DNA of 64,000 nucleotides, from positions 62,001 to 126,000 of the forward strand of contig NZ_OEQH01000001.1 in NCBI RefSeq assembly GCF_900240385.1, given 5' to 3'. Numbering within the stretch: position 1 is the stretch's first letter; each line of letters opens with the position of its first letter. The stretch is from Clostridium minihomine (lineage in GTDB: Bacteria > Bacillota > Clostridia > Oscillospirales > Acutalibacteraceae). Positions 33,100-40,744 of this stretch are shown piece after piece. Made by a program: the position numbers and the translations under genes. The notes beneath the pieces are model-generated. The model saw nothing but the letters and a program-made list of their open reading frames with translations. It searched no databases and was not told the origin of the DNA.

Positions 33100-33239
33100 A
33101 CGACGAATACGAGCTGAAAGTTACCCCTGCCCAGCTCTGCAGAAGACGTTACAGGGGATACCGCTGGAAAACGCCTTTGTTTTCTCTGGGGTAAGAGAAT
33201 TTTCAGAATGACGGTTTTCATAGGGAAACCGTTTGTTTT
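33100..33239 (+). ncRNA. Candidate three-way-junction structured RNA with its own terminator
   Basis: The stretch folds into a three-way junction. P1 combines CTGAAA (33114-33119) with TTTCAG (33201-33206) and TTACCCC (33121-33127) with GGGGTAA (33188-33194). P2 is CCAGC (33131-33135) with GCTGG (33163-33167). P3 is GAAAAC (33167-33172) with GTTTTC (33179-33184) around GCCTTT. Directly after it a terminator stem ACGGTTT (33211-33217)/AAACCGT (33226-33232) is followed by a T run. A weak promoter (TTGAGT near 33068, TTATAT 18 bases on) lies upstream. It matches no riboswitch consensus I know. It could be a riboswitch-like or small regulatory RNA of the purine island. Confidence 0.55.
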
Positions 33240-33361
33240 TTTGAAACCGAACGTTGTATTGCTGTAAAAAAACCATTTTTTAATCCTATTTTTGTTTAAA
33301 ATTTTATTTTATGAGTTCTCATATTGGGCATAAAAAATATTTATAAATCTAAAAATTTTTG

Positions 33362-33390
33362 TTGACATGGCATAATGACACTGCTATACT
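33362..33390 (+). promoter_or_regulatory. Promoter of the purine permease gene
   Basis: TTGACA (33362-33367) and TATACT (33385-33390) with a 17-base spacer. AAAAATTTTT sits immediately upstream of the -35 box. The transcript would have a leader of about 385 bases. Confidence 0.82.
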
Positions 33391-33396
33391 GAGGGG

Positions 33397-33780
33397 GAAA
33401 AATGATTTTATTTTTTCCGTTGCCTCCATCTTATGGTTATCTCTTAGGAATAAACAGCTGTTTAAAATATTTTAAGAATGTATGATTACCCATTTCTACT
33501 TTGTTGACTGCATCCCTTGCATTGGGGTGCCGCAAGATAGAAATGCAGCGAACTGAGAGAGGGATGATGTTCAATTGCATGGTGTGGCACATCGTTTGCA
33601 ATAAAAAAGAGTCAAACGCAGGCAGCAGATTTCATCCTGACTTTTACAGATGAAATTTGCATTGTGTTTCTAAAGCAGCAAGGACCGAAAAAATTTGGGA
33701 AATGGTTTTCATGGTTATACCACTTTGGGTGATTTCACGTTGAGAAACTATTTTATTCTAGTGCTTTGGAGGAATGATGA
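33397..33780 (+). other. Long untranslated leader of the permease mRNA
   Basis: No gene is supported here. The leader contains paired blocks CATCCCT (near 33511) with AGGGATG (near 33562) enclosing TGCATT/AATGCA, so it can fold. A regulatory RNA is possible, but no known aptamer consensus was recognised. A passing likeness to a TPP aptamer was rejected. Confidence 0.4.
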
Positions 33781-35190
33781 ATGAGTAAGAGCAACGGGTC
33801 GGAAATAAAACAAAACATTGTTACAGAACCGGTTGACGAAATGCTGCCGGTTGGAAAGCTTTTTACATTTGGACTACAGCATGTGCTGGCAATGTATGCG
33901 GGTGCAGTGGCGATTCCGCTTCTTGTTGGCGTATCGCTGAACTTTACGGAGCTGCAAATTTCACTTCTGGTAGCGGCGGATTTGTTTACCTGCGGTATCG
34001 CCACGCTGATTCAGTCGCTGGGGCTTGGGAAACAGATTGGAATTCGCTTGCCGGCCATTTTAGGCTGTTCTTTTGCCGTTGTGGCCCCTTTGATTACCAT
34101 TGGCGGGCAGTACGGCATGCAGTACGCTTACGGTGCAATTCTGTGCGCCGGTGCCATCGTTTTCTTGGCGTCTCCGCTGTATGGCGAGGTGCTTCGGTTT
34201 TTCCCGCCGGTGGTAATCGGTTCTGTTGTAACGATTATCGGCCTTTCTCTTCTGCCGGTGGCGGCAGAAAATATCGGAGGGGGAGTGGGCTCAGAAAATT
34301 TCGGTTCCCTCCAAAATCTTTTGCTGGCCAGTATCGTTATGGTAATTATTATTCTTTTCAATAGGTTTTTTACCGGTTTTCTTCGTTCCATTGCGGTGCT
34401 TATCGGCATTTTAGTGGGCACGATAGCCGGCAGTTTTATGGGGATAGTCGATATGACGCCCGTACATACCGCCCATTGGTTTGGCTTTGTACGTCCATTT
34501 ATATTTGGTGCTCCCAAATTTGCGGCTAACCCCATTTTGCTGATGGTCATCATTATGCTGATTTGTATGATTGAATCCACAGGTACTTATCTGGGAATTG
34601 GCAAAGTGGTTGGAAAAGAAATTGATAAAAAGGAAATTGTCAAAGGCATGCGGGCAGAAGGCCTTGCGACCGTTATCGGTGGTGTTTTCAATTCCTTTTC
34701 TTATACCTGTTTCAATCAAAATCTGGGGTTGTTAACGCTCAGTAAGGTCTACAGCCGTTTTGTGGGAGCTGCTGCCGGTGTTATTTTGGTGCTTTTGGGT
34801 TTATGTCCGAAATTTGCCGCTCTTGCAACCATTATTCCGAATCCGGTGATTGGCGGGGCCACCATTGTTATGTTTGCTTTGGTCGCGGTTGCCGGTTTCA
34901 ATATGCTGCGTGAGGTAGATTTTGACAATCCGGGAAATACGCTGATTGTAGCGTGCTCGATCGGAATCGGTTTGGCTGTAACCACAGTTCCCACACTGTT
35001 TGAGCATACCCCTATGTTTATCCGCACAGTGTTTGGTGGAAGCGGCATTGTTTCTTGTGCCTTTACGGCTGTGATTCTGAACATTCTATTTCATCACATC
35101 CATTTGAAGCCCAAAAAACAGGGCCCTGACCAGAGCGAAGCAGCTGAGGCAACACCGATAAAAGAAAAGGCCGTTACGGGCAGTAAATAA
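33781..35190 (+). CDS. NCS2 family xanthine/urate permease
   Basis: This 469-residue transporter has 12-14 hydrophobic segments and the NCS2 pattern. It starts with FGLQHVLAMYAGAVAIPLLV and has the later family motifs ESTGTYLGIGKVVG and FNSFSYTCFNQNLGLLTLSK, which correspond to the substrate-binding region of the PbuX/PucK/UapA-type carriers. It imports purines (xanthine, urate or hypoxanthine) with protons or sodium. GGAGG precedes the start. It is the uptake step for the purine-breakdown cluster that follows. It has its own promoter and terminator. Confidence 0.92.
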   Translation: MSKSNGSEIKQNIVTEPVDEMLPVGKLFTFGLQHVLAMYAGAVAIPLLVGVSLNFTELQISLLVAADLFTCGIATLIQSLGLGKQIGIRLPAILGCSFAVVAPLITIGGQYGMQYAYGAILCAGAIVFLASPLYGEVLRFFPPVVIGSVVTIIGLSLLPVAAENIGGGVGSENFGSLQNLLLASIVMVIIILFNRFFTGFLRSIAVLIGILVGTIAGSFMGIVDMTPVHTAHWFGFVRPFIFGAPKFAANPILLMVIIMLICMIESTGTYLGIGKVVGKEIDKKEIVKGMRAEGLATVIGGVFNSFSYTCFNQNLGLLTLSKVYSRFVGAAAGVILVLLGLCPKFAALATIIPNPVIGGATIVMFALVAVAGFNMLREVDFDNPGNTLIVACSIGIGLAVTTVPTLFEHTPMFIRTVFGGSGIVSCAFTAVILNILFHHIHLKPKKQGPDQSEAAEATPIKEKAVTGSK

Positions 35191-35220
35191 AAAGTGGCGG
35201 CACAGATTGGATTAAGGTAC

Positions 35221-35258
35221 GGGTGGGCGAAGAGGATTCCTCCACCCATCCTTTCCTT
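35221..35258 (+). terminator. Terminator after the permease gene
   Basis: GGGTGG (35221-35226) and CCACCC (35242-35247) enclose a second short stem GAGG/CCTC and are followed by a CT-rich tail (ATCCTTTCCTTTT). Confidence 0.6.
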
Positions 35259-35307
35259 TTGAAAGGCCTGGCGCCGATTCCGCTTATGGGGCTTATTGCA
35301 AATTGAA

Positions 35308-35337
35308 TTGACGAAAATATAGAAAGTGTGCAATAAT
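35308..35337 (+). promoter_or_regulatory. Candidate promoter of the MobA-ModE fusion gene
   Basis: TTGACG (35308-35313) and AATAAT (35332-35337) with an 18-base spacer. The leader that follows (to 35573) contains a hairpin GCTGTT/AACAGC (35485-35506) inside GTTC/GAAC; no gene is seen between 35248 and 35573. Confidence 0.5.
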
Positions 35338-35573
35338 AAAAAGATAGCGACAGTGTAATTGTGCAATAGCTACAATTTAATTTACGGGGATACAGATAGT
35401 TGTCTGAAGGATACGAAAGGGAAATTCAGAAACAATCATGGAGGGTCTGGTCTATTACAAGGAACCCAGCCCTAGTGTTCGGCTGTTTTCAGTGAAGAAC
35501 AGCTGTGCAGAACCATACCTGTAACATAAAACTGCCGAAACAGCCTAACTGACGAATAACAGGGGGTGCAAAA

Positions 35574-36503
35574 GTGCGAATAAGCAAAGTTGGCGGGTTA
35601 ATTGCGGCGGCCAGCAAGCAGGCTGCACTGCCGATGTTACAAGTCGGCACCATTCCTATTATCAAACGAATTGTAATCTCTTTTCAGCAGGCCGGTATTT
35701 TCCCAATTGTGATTATTACCGGTGCAGACGAAGAACAGGTCAAGTGTCAGCTAAGTAATTACGGCGTGATTTTTATTTCTCACCAACAGCCGGATCATCC
35801 GCAGCTTTTGGATTCTGTAAAAATGGGGCTGCAATATCTTTATGGAAAATGCGATCGCATTGCGTTTACCCCGGTAAATGTGCCTATGTTTACGCCGGAT
35901 ACATTGACAAAGCTGATGAACACCCCGGGGGAAATTGTAACCCCTTCTTATCAGGGGAACGGCGGCCATCCTGTCATGCTTTTGGAAAGTGTAATTCCGG
36001 ATATTCTGGCCTATGCCGGTGAGGACGGGTTGCGCGGCGCAGTTCAGTCTTTGAACGAAAAAAGAAGATGGGTTCCAGTGGAGGACGAGGGGATTTTAAC
36101 CAGCGTACATAATGAAGAGCAGCTTCAAGCAAGGCTGGAAGAGCATAATGACGCAATTCTTCACCCGGTAATTCATATAAGCATTGAGCGGGAAACCGCT
36201 TTTTTTGACGCGCGGCTGAAGTTGCTGTTGTTTTTGATTTCGGATACCCGCAATATGCGCAAGGCCTGTGAAGCAATGGCTTTGTCTTACGGTAAAGCAT
36301 GGAACATGATTAACCGGCTGGAAATAGAGTTGGGCTATTCTGTGGTAGAGCGAAGACAAGGCGGAAAACATGGCGGAAACACTTTTTTAACTGAGCGTGG
36401 AGAGGCATTTTTGCTGGCTTCTCAACACTTTGAGGAAGAAGTGTTTCGTTTTGCGCAAAGCCATTTTCAAAAATCGTTTCTTATGACAAAAATCATGGGA
36501 TAG
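35574..36503 (+). CDS. MobA-like nucleotidyltransferase domain fused to a ModE-type winged helix
   Basis: The 309-residue protein has an N-terminal MobA/MocA-like Rossmann domain (about 1-195). Its signature is degenerate (GLIAAASKQAALPMLQVG in place of LAAGxSxRMGxxK), so catalysis is doubtful. The C-terminal part (about 205-300) is a ModE/LysR-type winged helix (MRKACEAMALSYGKAWNMIN, then GGKHGGNTFLTERGEAFL). The fusion suggests a regulator that reads a nucleotide or molybdopterin ligand. GTG start after GGGGGTG. It stands at the head of the xanthine dehydrogenase genes. Confidence 0.78.
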   Translation: MRISKVGGLIAAASKQAALPMLQVGTIPIIKRIVISFQQAGIFPIVIITGADEEQVKCQLSNYGVIFISHQQPDHPQLLDSVKMGLQYLYGKCDRIAFTPVNVPMFTPDTLTKLMNTPGEIVTPSYQGNGGHPVMLLESVIPDILAYAGEDGLRGAVQSLNEKRRWVPVEDEGILTSVHNEEQLQARLEEHNDAILHPVIHISIERETAFFDARLKLLLFLISDTRNMRKACEAMALSYGKAWNMINRLEIELGYSVVERRQGGKHGGNTFLTERGEAFLLASQHFEEEVFRFAQSHFQKSFLMTKIMG

Positions 36504-36615
36504 AATTCTACAAGTTCCTTTGTGGAAGAACTTGCAAACATAACCCCCCCATTCCATAATGAAAGTAGCGTGATACTCATGATTCTATGGCAAGAATTAA
36601 GAGGGCTGTTTTCAA

Positions 36616-37257
36616 ATGGAAGGGGTGGTTTTTTTGTTCGATACTCAACACAGCATCTGCGGTTTGATCCTTGCCGCGGGGCTTTCTTCACGAATGGGCG
36701 ATTTTAAACCGCTAATGCCGTTTCGGGGGAAAACACTGATTGAAAACACAGTCAGCAGCGTTCTGAGCGGGGGGGCACAGTCTGTAGTCGTGGTAACCGG
36801 ATTCCGCGGCGAGGAGCTGGAAACGCTTTTGCGCTGCAGATATGGGGACCGGGTGCTCTTTGCCCGCAACTATGATTTCGCCGAAACGGATATGATGCAC
36901 TCCATTCAAATCGGATGCCGTGCCCTGCCGCTTTGCGAGGCATTTTTTCTGCTTCCCGGGGATATGCCGGTTGTGCAGCGGGCTACCTTTCATAAGCTGC
37001 TTGGGGCACGGCCCGCAAATGCGGTCAGCGTGGTGTTCCCAACACTTGGGGGATACCGAAAACACCCGCCGTTGGTGGATGTACGCCTGATTCCGGACAT
37101 TCTTGCTTTTGATGGCGAAGGCGGCCTGCGTCGGCTTTGGCAGCAGCACAAAGAACTGGTATACACCGTGCCGGTAGATGATGATGGGGTCTGGATAGAC
37201 CTTGACACACAGCACGACTATCAGAAATGCAGGCAGACTTATGAATTTATGAATTAG
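36616..37257 (+). CDS. MocA-type molybdenum cofactor cytidylyltransferase
   Basis: The 213-residue enzyme carries the intact nucleotidyltransferase signature LAAGLSSRMGDFKPLMPFRG near residues 19-38, followed by FFLLPGDMPVV, the metal-binding aspartate block. MocA-type enzymes attach CMP to molybdopterin, giving the dinucleotide cofactor used by xanthine dehydrogenases; YgfJ of E. coli is the cluster counterpart. ATG with an AGAGGG site. It lies 18 bases before the xdhA-like gene and is likely in one operon with it. Confidence 0.88.
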   Translation: MEGVVFLFDTQHSICGLILAAGLSSRMGDFKPLMPFRGKTLIENTVSSVLSGGAQSVVVVTGFRGEELETLLRCRYGDRVLFARNYDFAETDMMHSIQIGCRALPLCEAFFLLPGDMPVVQRATFHKLLGARPANAVSVVFPTLGGYRKHPPLVDVRLIPDILAFDGEGGLRRLWQQHKELVYTVPVDDDGVWIDLDTQHDYQKCRQTYEFMN

Positions 37258-37274
37258 GAGGCAATGATTGAGCT

Positions 37275-39401
37275 ATGGAAAAAATTAGTCAATCGGTGGT
37301 GAAAAAGGACCATGAGCCAAAAATGTCTGGGCGTTCTGTCTATGTAGGGGATTACTCTGATGATGGTGTGTTGGTCGGCAAGCTGCTTCGTTCCAAGCTG
37401 GCAAAGGCAAAGCTGCTGAAAGTAGAGTTGCCCGTTCTGCCTGAAGGTTATTTTTATGTAGACAAATCCGATGTACCCGGCGACAACAATGTAAACGTTG
37501 TTCTGGATGACACGCCGGTTTTTGCCAGAGATACCGTGGAATACATCGGTGAGCCCATCGGCATGGTGGTTGGGCCGGACGAGAAGGTTTTGAACCGAAT
37601 TTTGTCCGAAATTCAAGTCACTTATGAAGAGCTGGAGCCGGTACTTGATCTGCGCAAGGCAGACACGGTGTTTTTTAACTACGAGTACAGCAAGGGGAAT
37701 TTGGAACAGGCATTTGCCGCGGCAGATAAAATTTATGAAGAAGAGTTTCTCACAGGCTATCAGGATCAGACTTATTTGGAAACGCAGGGAATGATGGCAG
37801 AGCCGGAGGACAACGGGAATATGTATGTGCACGGCTCTTTGCAGTGTGCCTATTATGTTCACGGAGCAGTCATGCGTGCGCTGGGCTGCAAGCCGGATCA
37901 GGTTCATATTTTTCAGGATGTAACCGGCGGCGGATTTGGCGGCAAGGAAGCCTTCCCCTCGATTTTGGGCTGTCAGGTGGCTGTGGCGGCAAAGAAAGCG
38001 AATGCCCCGGTACGCTGTGTTTTTGACCGCAGGGAGGATCTGGAATTTACCTCTAAGCGCCATCCATCGTTGTGTACATACAAGGTTGCCGTCAAAGACG
38101 GAAAAGTTACGGCAATGGATATTAACGTCAAATTCAACGCCGGGGCTTACACCACGCTGACCCCGGTTGTGCTTCAGCGGGGAATCATCTGTGCCAGCGG
38201 CGTTTATAACGTCGAAAATCTGCATGTTCATGGAATTGCGCTGAAAACCAACACCACTCCATCCGGTGCTTACCGCGGATTCGGCGCTCCTCAGACATTT
38301 TTTGCAGTGGAAATGATCATGAACCACATCGCACAGGATCTTGGCGTTGCTTCCCTGAATTTTAAGGAAGATCATCTGGTGCGGCAGGGTGATGCTACTT
38401 CTACTTCCGGCAAATACCATTTCCCGGTGCCCCTGCCCGATATGATTGCGCAGGTGGATCAGGCCTGCGACTTCCGCAGAAAATATCAGGAATATCAAAA
38501 GCCCCAAACCGGGCGCTACCGCAGAGGAATCGGTATGTCCATGTGGTTCCACGGGGCGGGATTTACCGGATCTGGCGAACGTGATTTCATCAAGGCTGTC
38601 TGTCAGCTGCACAAACATCCGGACGGCACAGTGGAAATTTTGGCTGCAAACGGAGAAATTGGCCAGGGTCTTCGAACCACATTCCCAAAGATTGTGGCAC
38701 ACGAACTGAATCTGCCTTTGGAAAAAGTGTATTATAACCACCCCGACACCGCCCGCGTTCCAGATTCCGGCCCCACGGTGGCCTCTCGTTCCCTAATGAT
38801 TGTGGGTGAACTGCTGCGGCGTGCCGCCATTCAGCTGCGCAGCCAGTGGAAGGACGGAGAGGATCAGGTTGTGGAGGAACATTTCAAAGAGCCGGATTTC
38901 ATGATCCCGTTTTATTTGGATAAATTCCAAGGCGATGCTTACCCCACCTATGCCTGGGCAGTCGGCGCGATTGAGGTGGAAGTGGATACCTACACCGGAA
39001 TTTCTAAAGTTTTGGGAGCATATGGCTCTTTTGATGTTGGTACACCCATCGACTATAACATCGTGATCGGGCAAATGGAGGGTGGATTCCTGCAAGGCAT
39101 CGGTTATGCCTCCATTGAAAATATGGATTACGACAATAAGGGGCGGATTCGAAACAATTCTTTCTCAGATTACCTAATTCCCACCACCAAGGATGTGCCG
39201 AATCTTCAATGTATGCTGTATGTGCAAAAATATTGTGACGGCCCATACGGAGCCAAAGGCGCGGGAGAACTGCCGCTGGTGGGTGCGCCGTGCGCATATG
39301 CAGCTGCGGTGGAGCAGGCACTGGGGAATGGTGTGCGAGTAAACCACATTCCGTTCACGATAGAGGATACTCTGAAGGCTATCAGCAAGGAGGCGGAATA
39401 A
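37275..39401 (+). CDS. xdhA: Xanthine dehydrogenase molybdenum-binding subunit
   Basis: The 708-residue catalytic subunit shows the molybdenum hydroxylase motifs in order: DVTGGGFGGKEAFPS, PSGAYRGFGAPQTFFAVEM, GEIGQGLRTTFPKIVAHEL, and the active-site glutamate block GAKGAGELPLVGAP near the C-terminus. It binds the molybdopterin dinucleotide cofactor and hydroxylates purines. It is followed within 3 bases by the iron-sulfur subunit and then the FAD subunit, the usual XdhA-C-B split. No frameshift is seen. Confidence 0.93.
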   Translation: MEKISQSVVKKDHEPKMSGRSVYVGDYSDDGVLVGKLLRSKLAKAKLLKVELPVLPEGYFYVDKSDVPGDNNVNVVLDDTPVFARDTVEYIGEPIGMVVGPDEKVLNRILSEIQVTYEELEPVLDLRKADTVFFNYEYSKGNLEQAFAAADKIYEEEFLTGYQDQTYLETQGMMAEPEDNGNMYVHGSLQCAYYVHGAVMRALGCKPDQVHIFQDVTGGGFGGKEAFPSILGCQVAVAAKKANAPVRCVFDRREDLEFTSKRHPSLCTYKVAVKDGKVTAMDINVKFNAGAYTTLTPVVLQRGIICASGVYNVENLHVHGIALKTNTTPSGAYRGFGAPQTFFAVEMIMNHIAQDLGVASLNFKEDHLVRQGDATSTSGKYHFPVPLPDMIAQVDQACDFRRKYQEYQKPQTGRYRRGIGMSMWFHGAGFTGSGERDFIKAVCQLHKHPDGTVEILAANGEIGQGLRTTFPKIVAHELNLPLEKVYYNHPDTARVPDSGPTVASRSLMIVGELLRRAAIQLRSQWKDGEDQVVEEHFKEPDFMIPFYLDKFQGDAYPTYAWAVGAIEVEVDTYTGISKVLGAYGSFDVGTPIDYNIVIGQMEGGFLQGIGYASIENMDYDNKGRIRNNSFSDYLIPTTKDVPNLQCMLYVQKYCDGPYGAKGAGELPLVGAPCAYAAAVEQALGNGVRVNHIPFTIEDTLKAISKEAE

Positions 39402-39403
39402 TC

Positions 39404-39877
39404 ATGGATGCAATTCGATTTATTCTCAACGGCAAAGAGGTATTCTATGAAGGCAGTGCGTCGGATCGTCTGCTGGATGTGCTGAGAAATACATATCGCA
39501 CCACCAGCGTTAAGTGTGGCTGTAAAGAGGGGGAGTGCGGTGCCTGTGCCGTTCTGATGGATGGTGTTCTGGTCAACTCCTGCTGTGTTGCCATGGGTGC
39601 GGTAGAGGGATCTTCCATTCTTACGATGGAAGGCTTTCGCGATACAAAGCGCTATGCAGTGCTGGATAAAGCGTTTGCGGGTTTTTCCGCTGTACAATGC
39701 GGCTTTTGCATCCCTGGTATGGTGCTGGCCGCGGAGGCACTGCTTTCTGCGAACGCGCACCCCAAAGAGGAAGAAATTCGAGAAGGGCTTTCCGGTAATC
39801 TTTGTCGCTGCACGGGCTATAACGCTATTGTCAATGCAGTATCAACCGCTGCAAAGGAGGGGAATGGATTATGGTAA
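39404..39877 (+). CDS. xdhC: Xanthine dehydrogenase iron-sulfur subunit
   Basis: The 157-residue subunit carries two 2Fe-2S sites. The plant-ferredoxin type is CGCKEGECGACAVL with a later Cys; the second, alpha-helical type is CGFCIPGM and LCRCTGYNAI. It relays electrons from the molybdenum site to FAD. I chose the ATG at 39404 because AAGGAGG lies upstream. It overlaps the FAD subunit gene by 7 bases. Symbol follows E. coli usage for the iron-sulfur subunit, not the XdhC chaperone encoded at 51431. Confidence 0.92.
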   Translation: MDAIRFILNGKEVFYEGSASDRLLDVLRNTYRTTSVKCGCKEGECGACAVLMDGVLVNSCCVAMGAVEGSSILTMEGFRDTKRYAVLDKAFAGFSAVQCGFCIPGMVLAAEALLSANAHPKEEEIREGLSGNLCRCTGYNAIVNAVSTAAKEGNGLW

Positions 39878-40689
39878 ACGGATACACGGCTGCTTCTTTG
39901 CGGGATGCATTGGATGTTCGTGCAGCGCATAAGGTAGTCCCCTATACCGGCGGTACCGACCTGATGGTAGAAAATCGGCCGGATGCCACCTATCTGTTTT
40001 TGAATAAAATTCCCGAATTAAAGCAAATTTCGCTGGATGAGGATTTCATCCGCATCGGTGCGGGAGTCACCTTTACCCAAGCGCTGGCTGACAGCCGCGT
40101 TCCCCCAATTATGAAAGACGCTGTTTCGCTGATTGCAGCGCCTGCTATCCGCAATGCCGGCACGTTTGGTGGGAATTTGGGGAACGGTTCTGCCAAGGCT
40201 GACTCGGTTCTGATTGAATATGTGGCGGATGCAAAACTGCGGCTGCTGTCTGTGCGCGGCGAACGTATTGTGGACGTGGACCGGTTCTATCTTGGCCGTA
40301 AGAAGCTGGATTTAGCCGAAGACGAACTGATTGTGGAAGTTCTGCTGCCTAATACCGGGCTGGAAAGGTATTACTATCAAAAGGTCGGCGGGCGCAATGC
40401 CTTGGCCATCTCTCGCGTTGCTTTTGCAGGCGTTTTTGCGGCAGAGGACGGAAAGATTACAAACATTGCCGCAGCCTTTGGTGCCGTAGCGGATACCGTG
40501 TTGCGGTTTCAGGATTTGGAAAGCCGGATGCTTGGAAAATCACTGGAAGAGGCCAAGGCGCTGAAAGACGAATATCTCAAAGCCTATGCCGACCGAATGG
40601 TTCTTACGCGGGGCCGTGTATCGGCGGAATACCGAAAAAAGGTCTGCATGAATTTGCTGGATGAATTTTTGACTCAGTTTGGCATTTAA
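39871..40689 (+). CDS. xdhB: Xanthine dehydrogenase FAD-binding subunit
   Basis: The 272-residue subunit has the FAD-binding motifs of the CO dehydrogenase/xanthine dehydrogenase medium subunit (PYTGGTDLMVENR; then APAIRNAGTFGGNLGNGSAK) and the C-terminal domain with YYYQKVGGRNALAISRVAFA. It passes electrons to NAD or ferredoxin. Its ATG overlaps the iron-sulfur subunit stop. Completes the three-subunit enzyme. Confidence 0.93.
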   Translation: MVNGYTAASLRDALDVRAAHKVVPYTGGTDLMVENRPDATYLFLNKIPELKQISLDEDFIRIGAGVTFTQALADSRVPPIMKDAVSLIAAPAIRNAGTFGGNLGNGSAKADSVLIEYVADAKLRLLSVRGERIVDVDRFYLGRKKLDLAEDELIVEVLLPNTGLERYYYQKVGGRNALAISRVAFAGVFAAEDGKITNIAAAFGAVADTVLRFQDLESRMLGKSLEEAKALKDEYLKAYADRMVLTRGRVSAEYRKKVCMNLLDEFLTQFGI

Positions 40690-40744
40690 TTCGGAGTGAA
40701 ACCCTGCAGTTGTGTGATGCAGGGTTTCTGAAAGGGAGAATGAG

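Noticed and set aside
33145..33175. T-box antiterminator likeness (ACAGGGGATACCGCTGG)
   Set aside because: The essential TGGN bulge is absent and no specifier loop or aminoacyl-tRNA gene follows.
33500..33580. TPP riboswitch likeness (GGGGTGCC and CTGAGAG in the permease leader)
   Set aside because: The second conserved half (CTGAT and the GGATAATGCCAGCG block) is missing and the pairing partners of GGGGTG do not fit.
37254..38741. 495-codon minus-strand frame opposite xdhA
   Set aside because: Antisense shadow of a well supported gene; no motifs.
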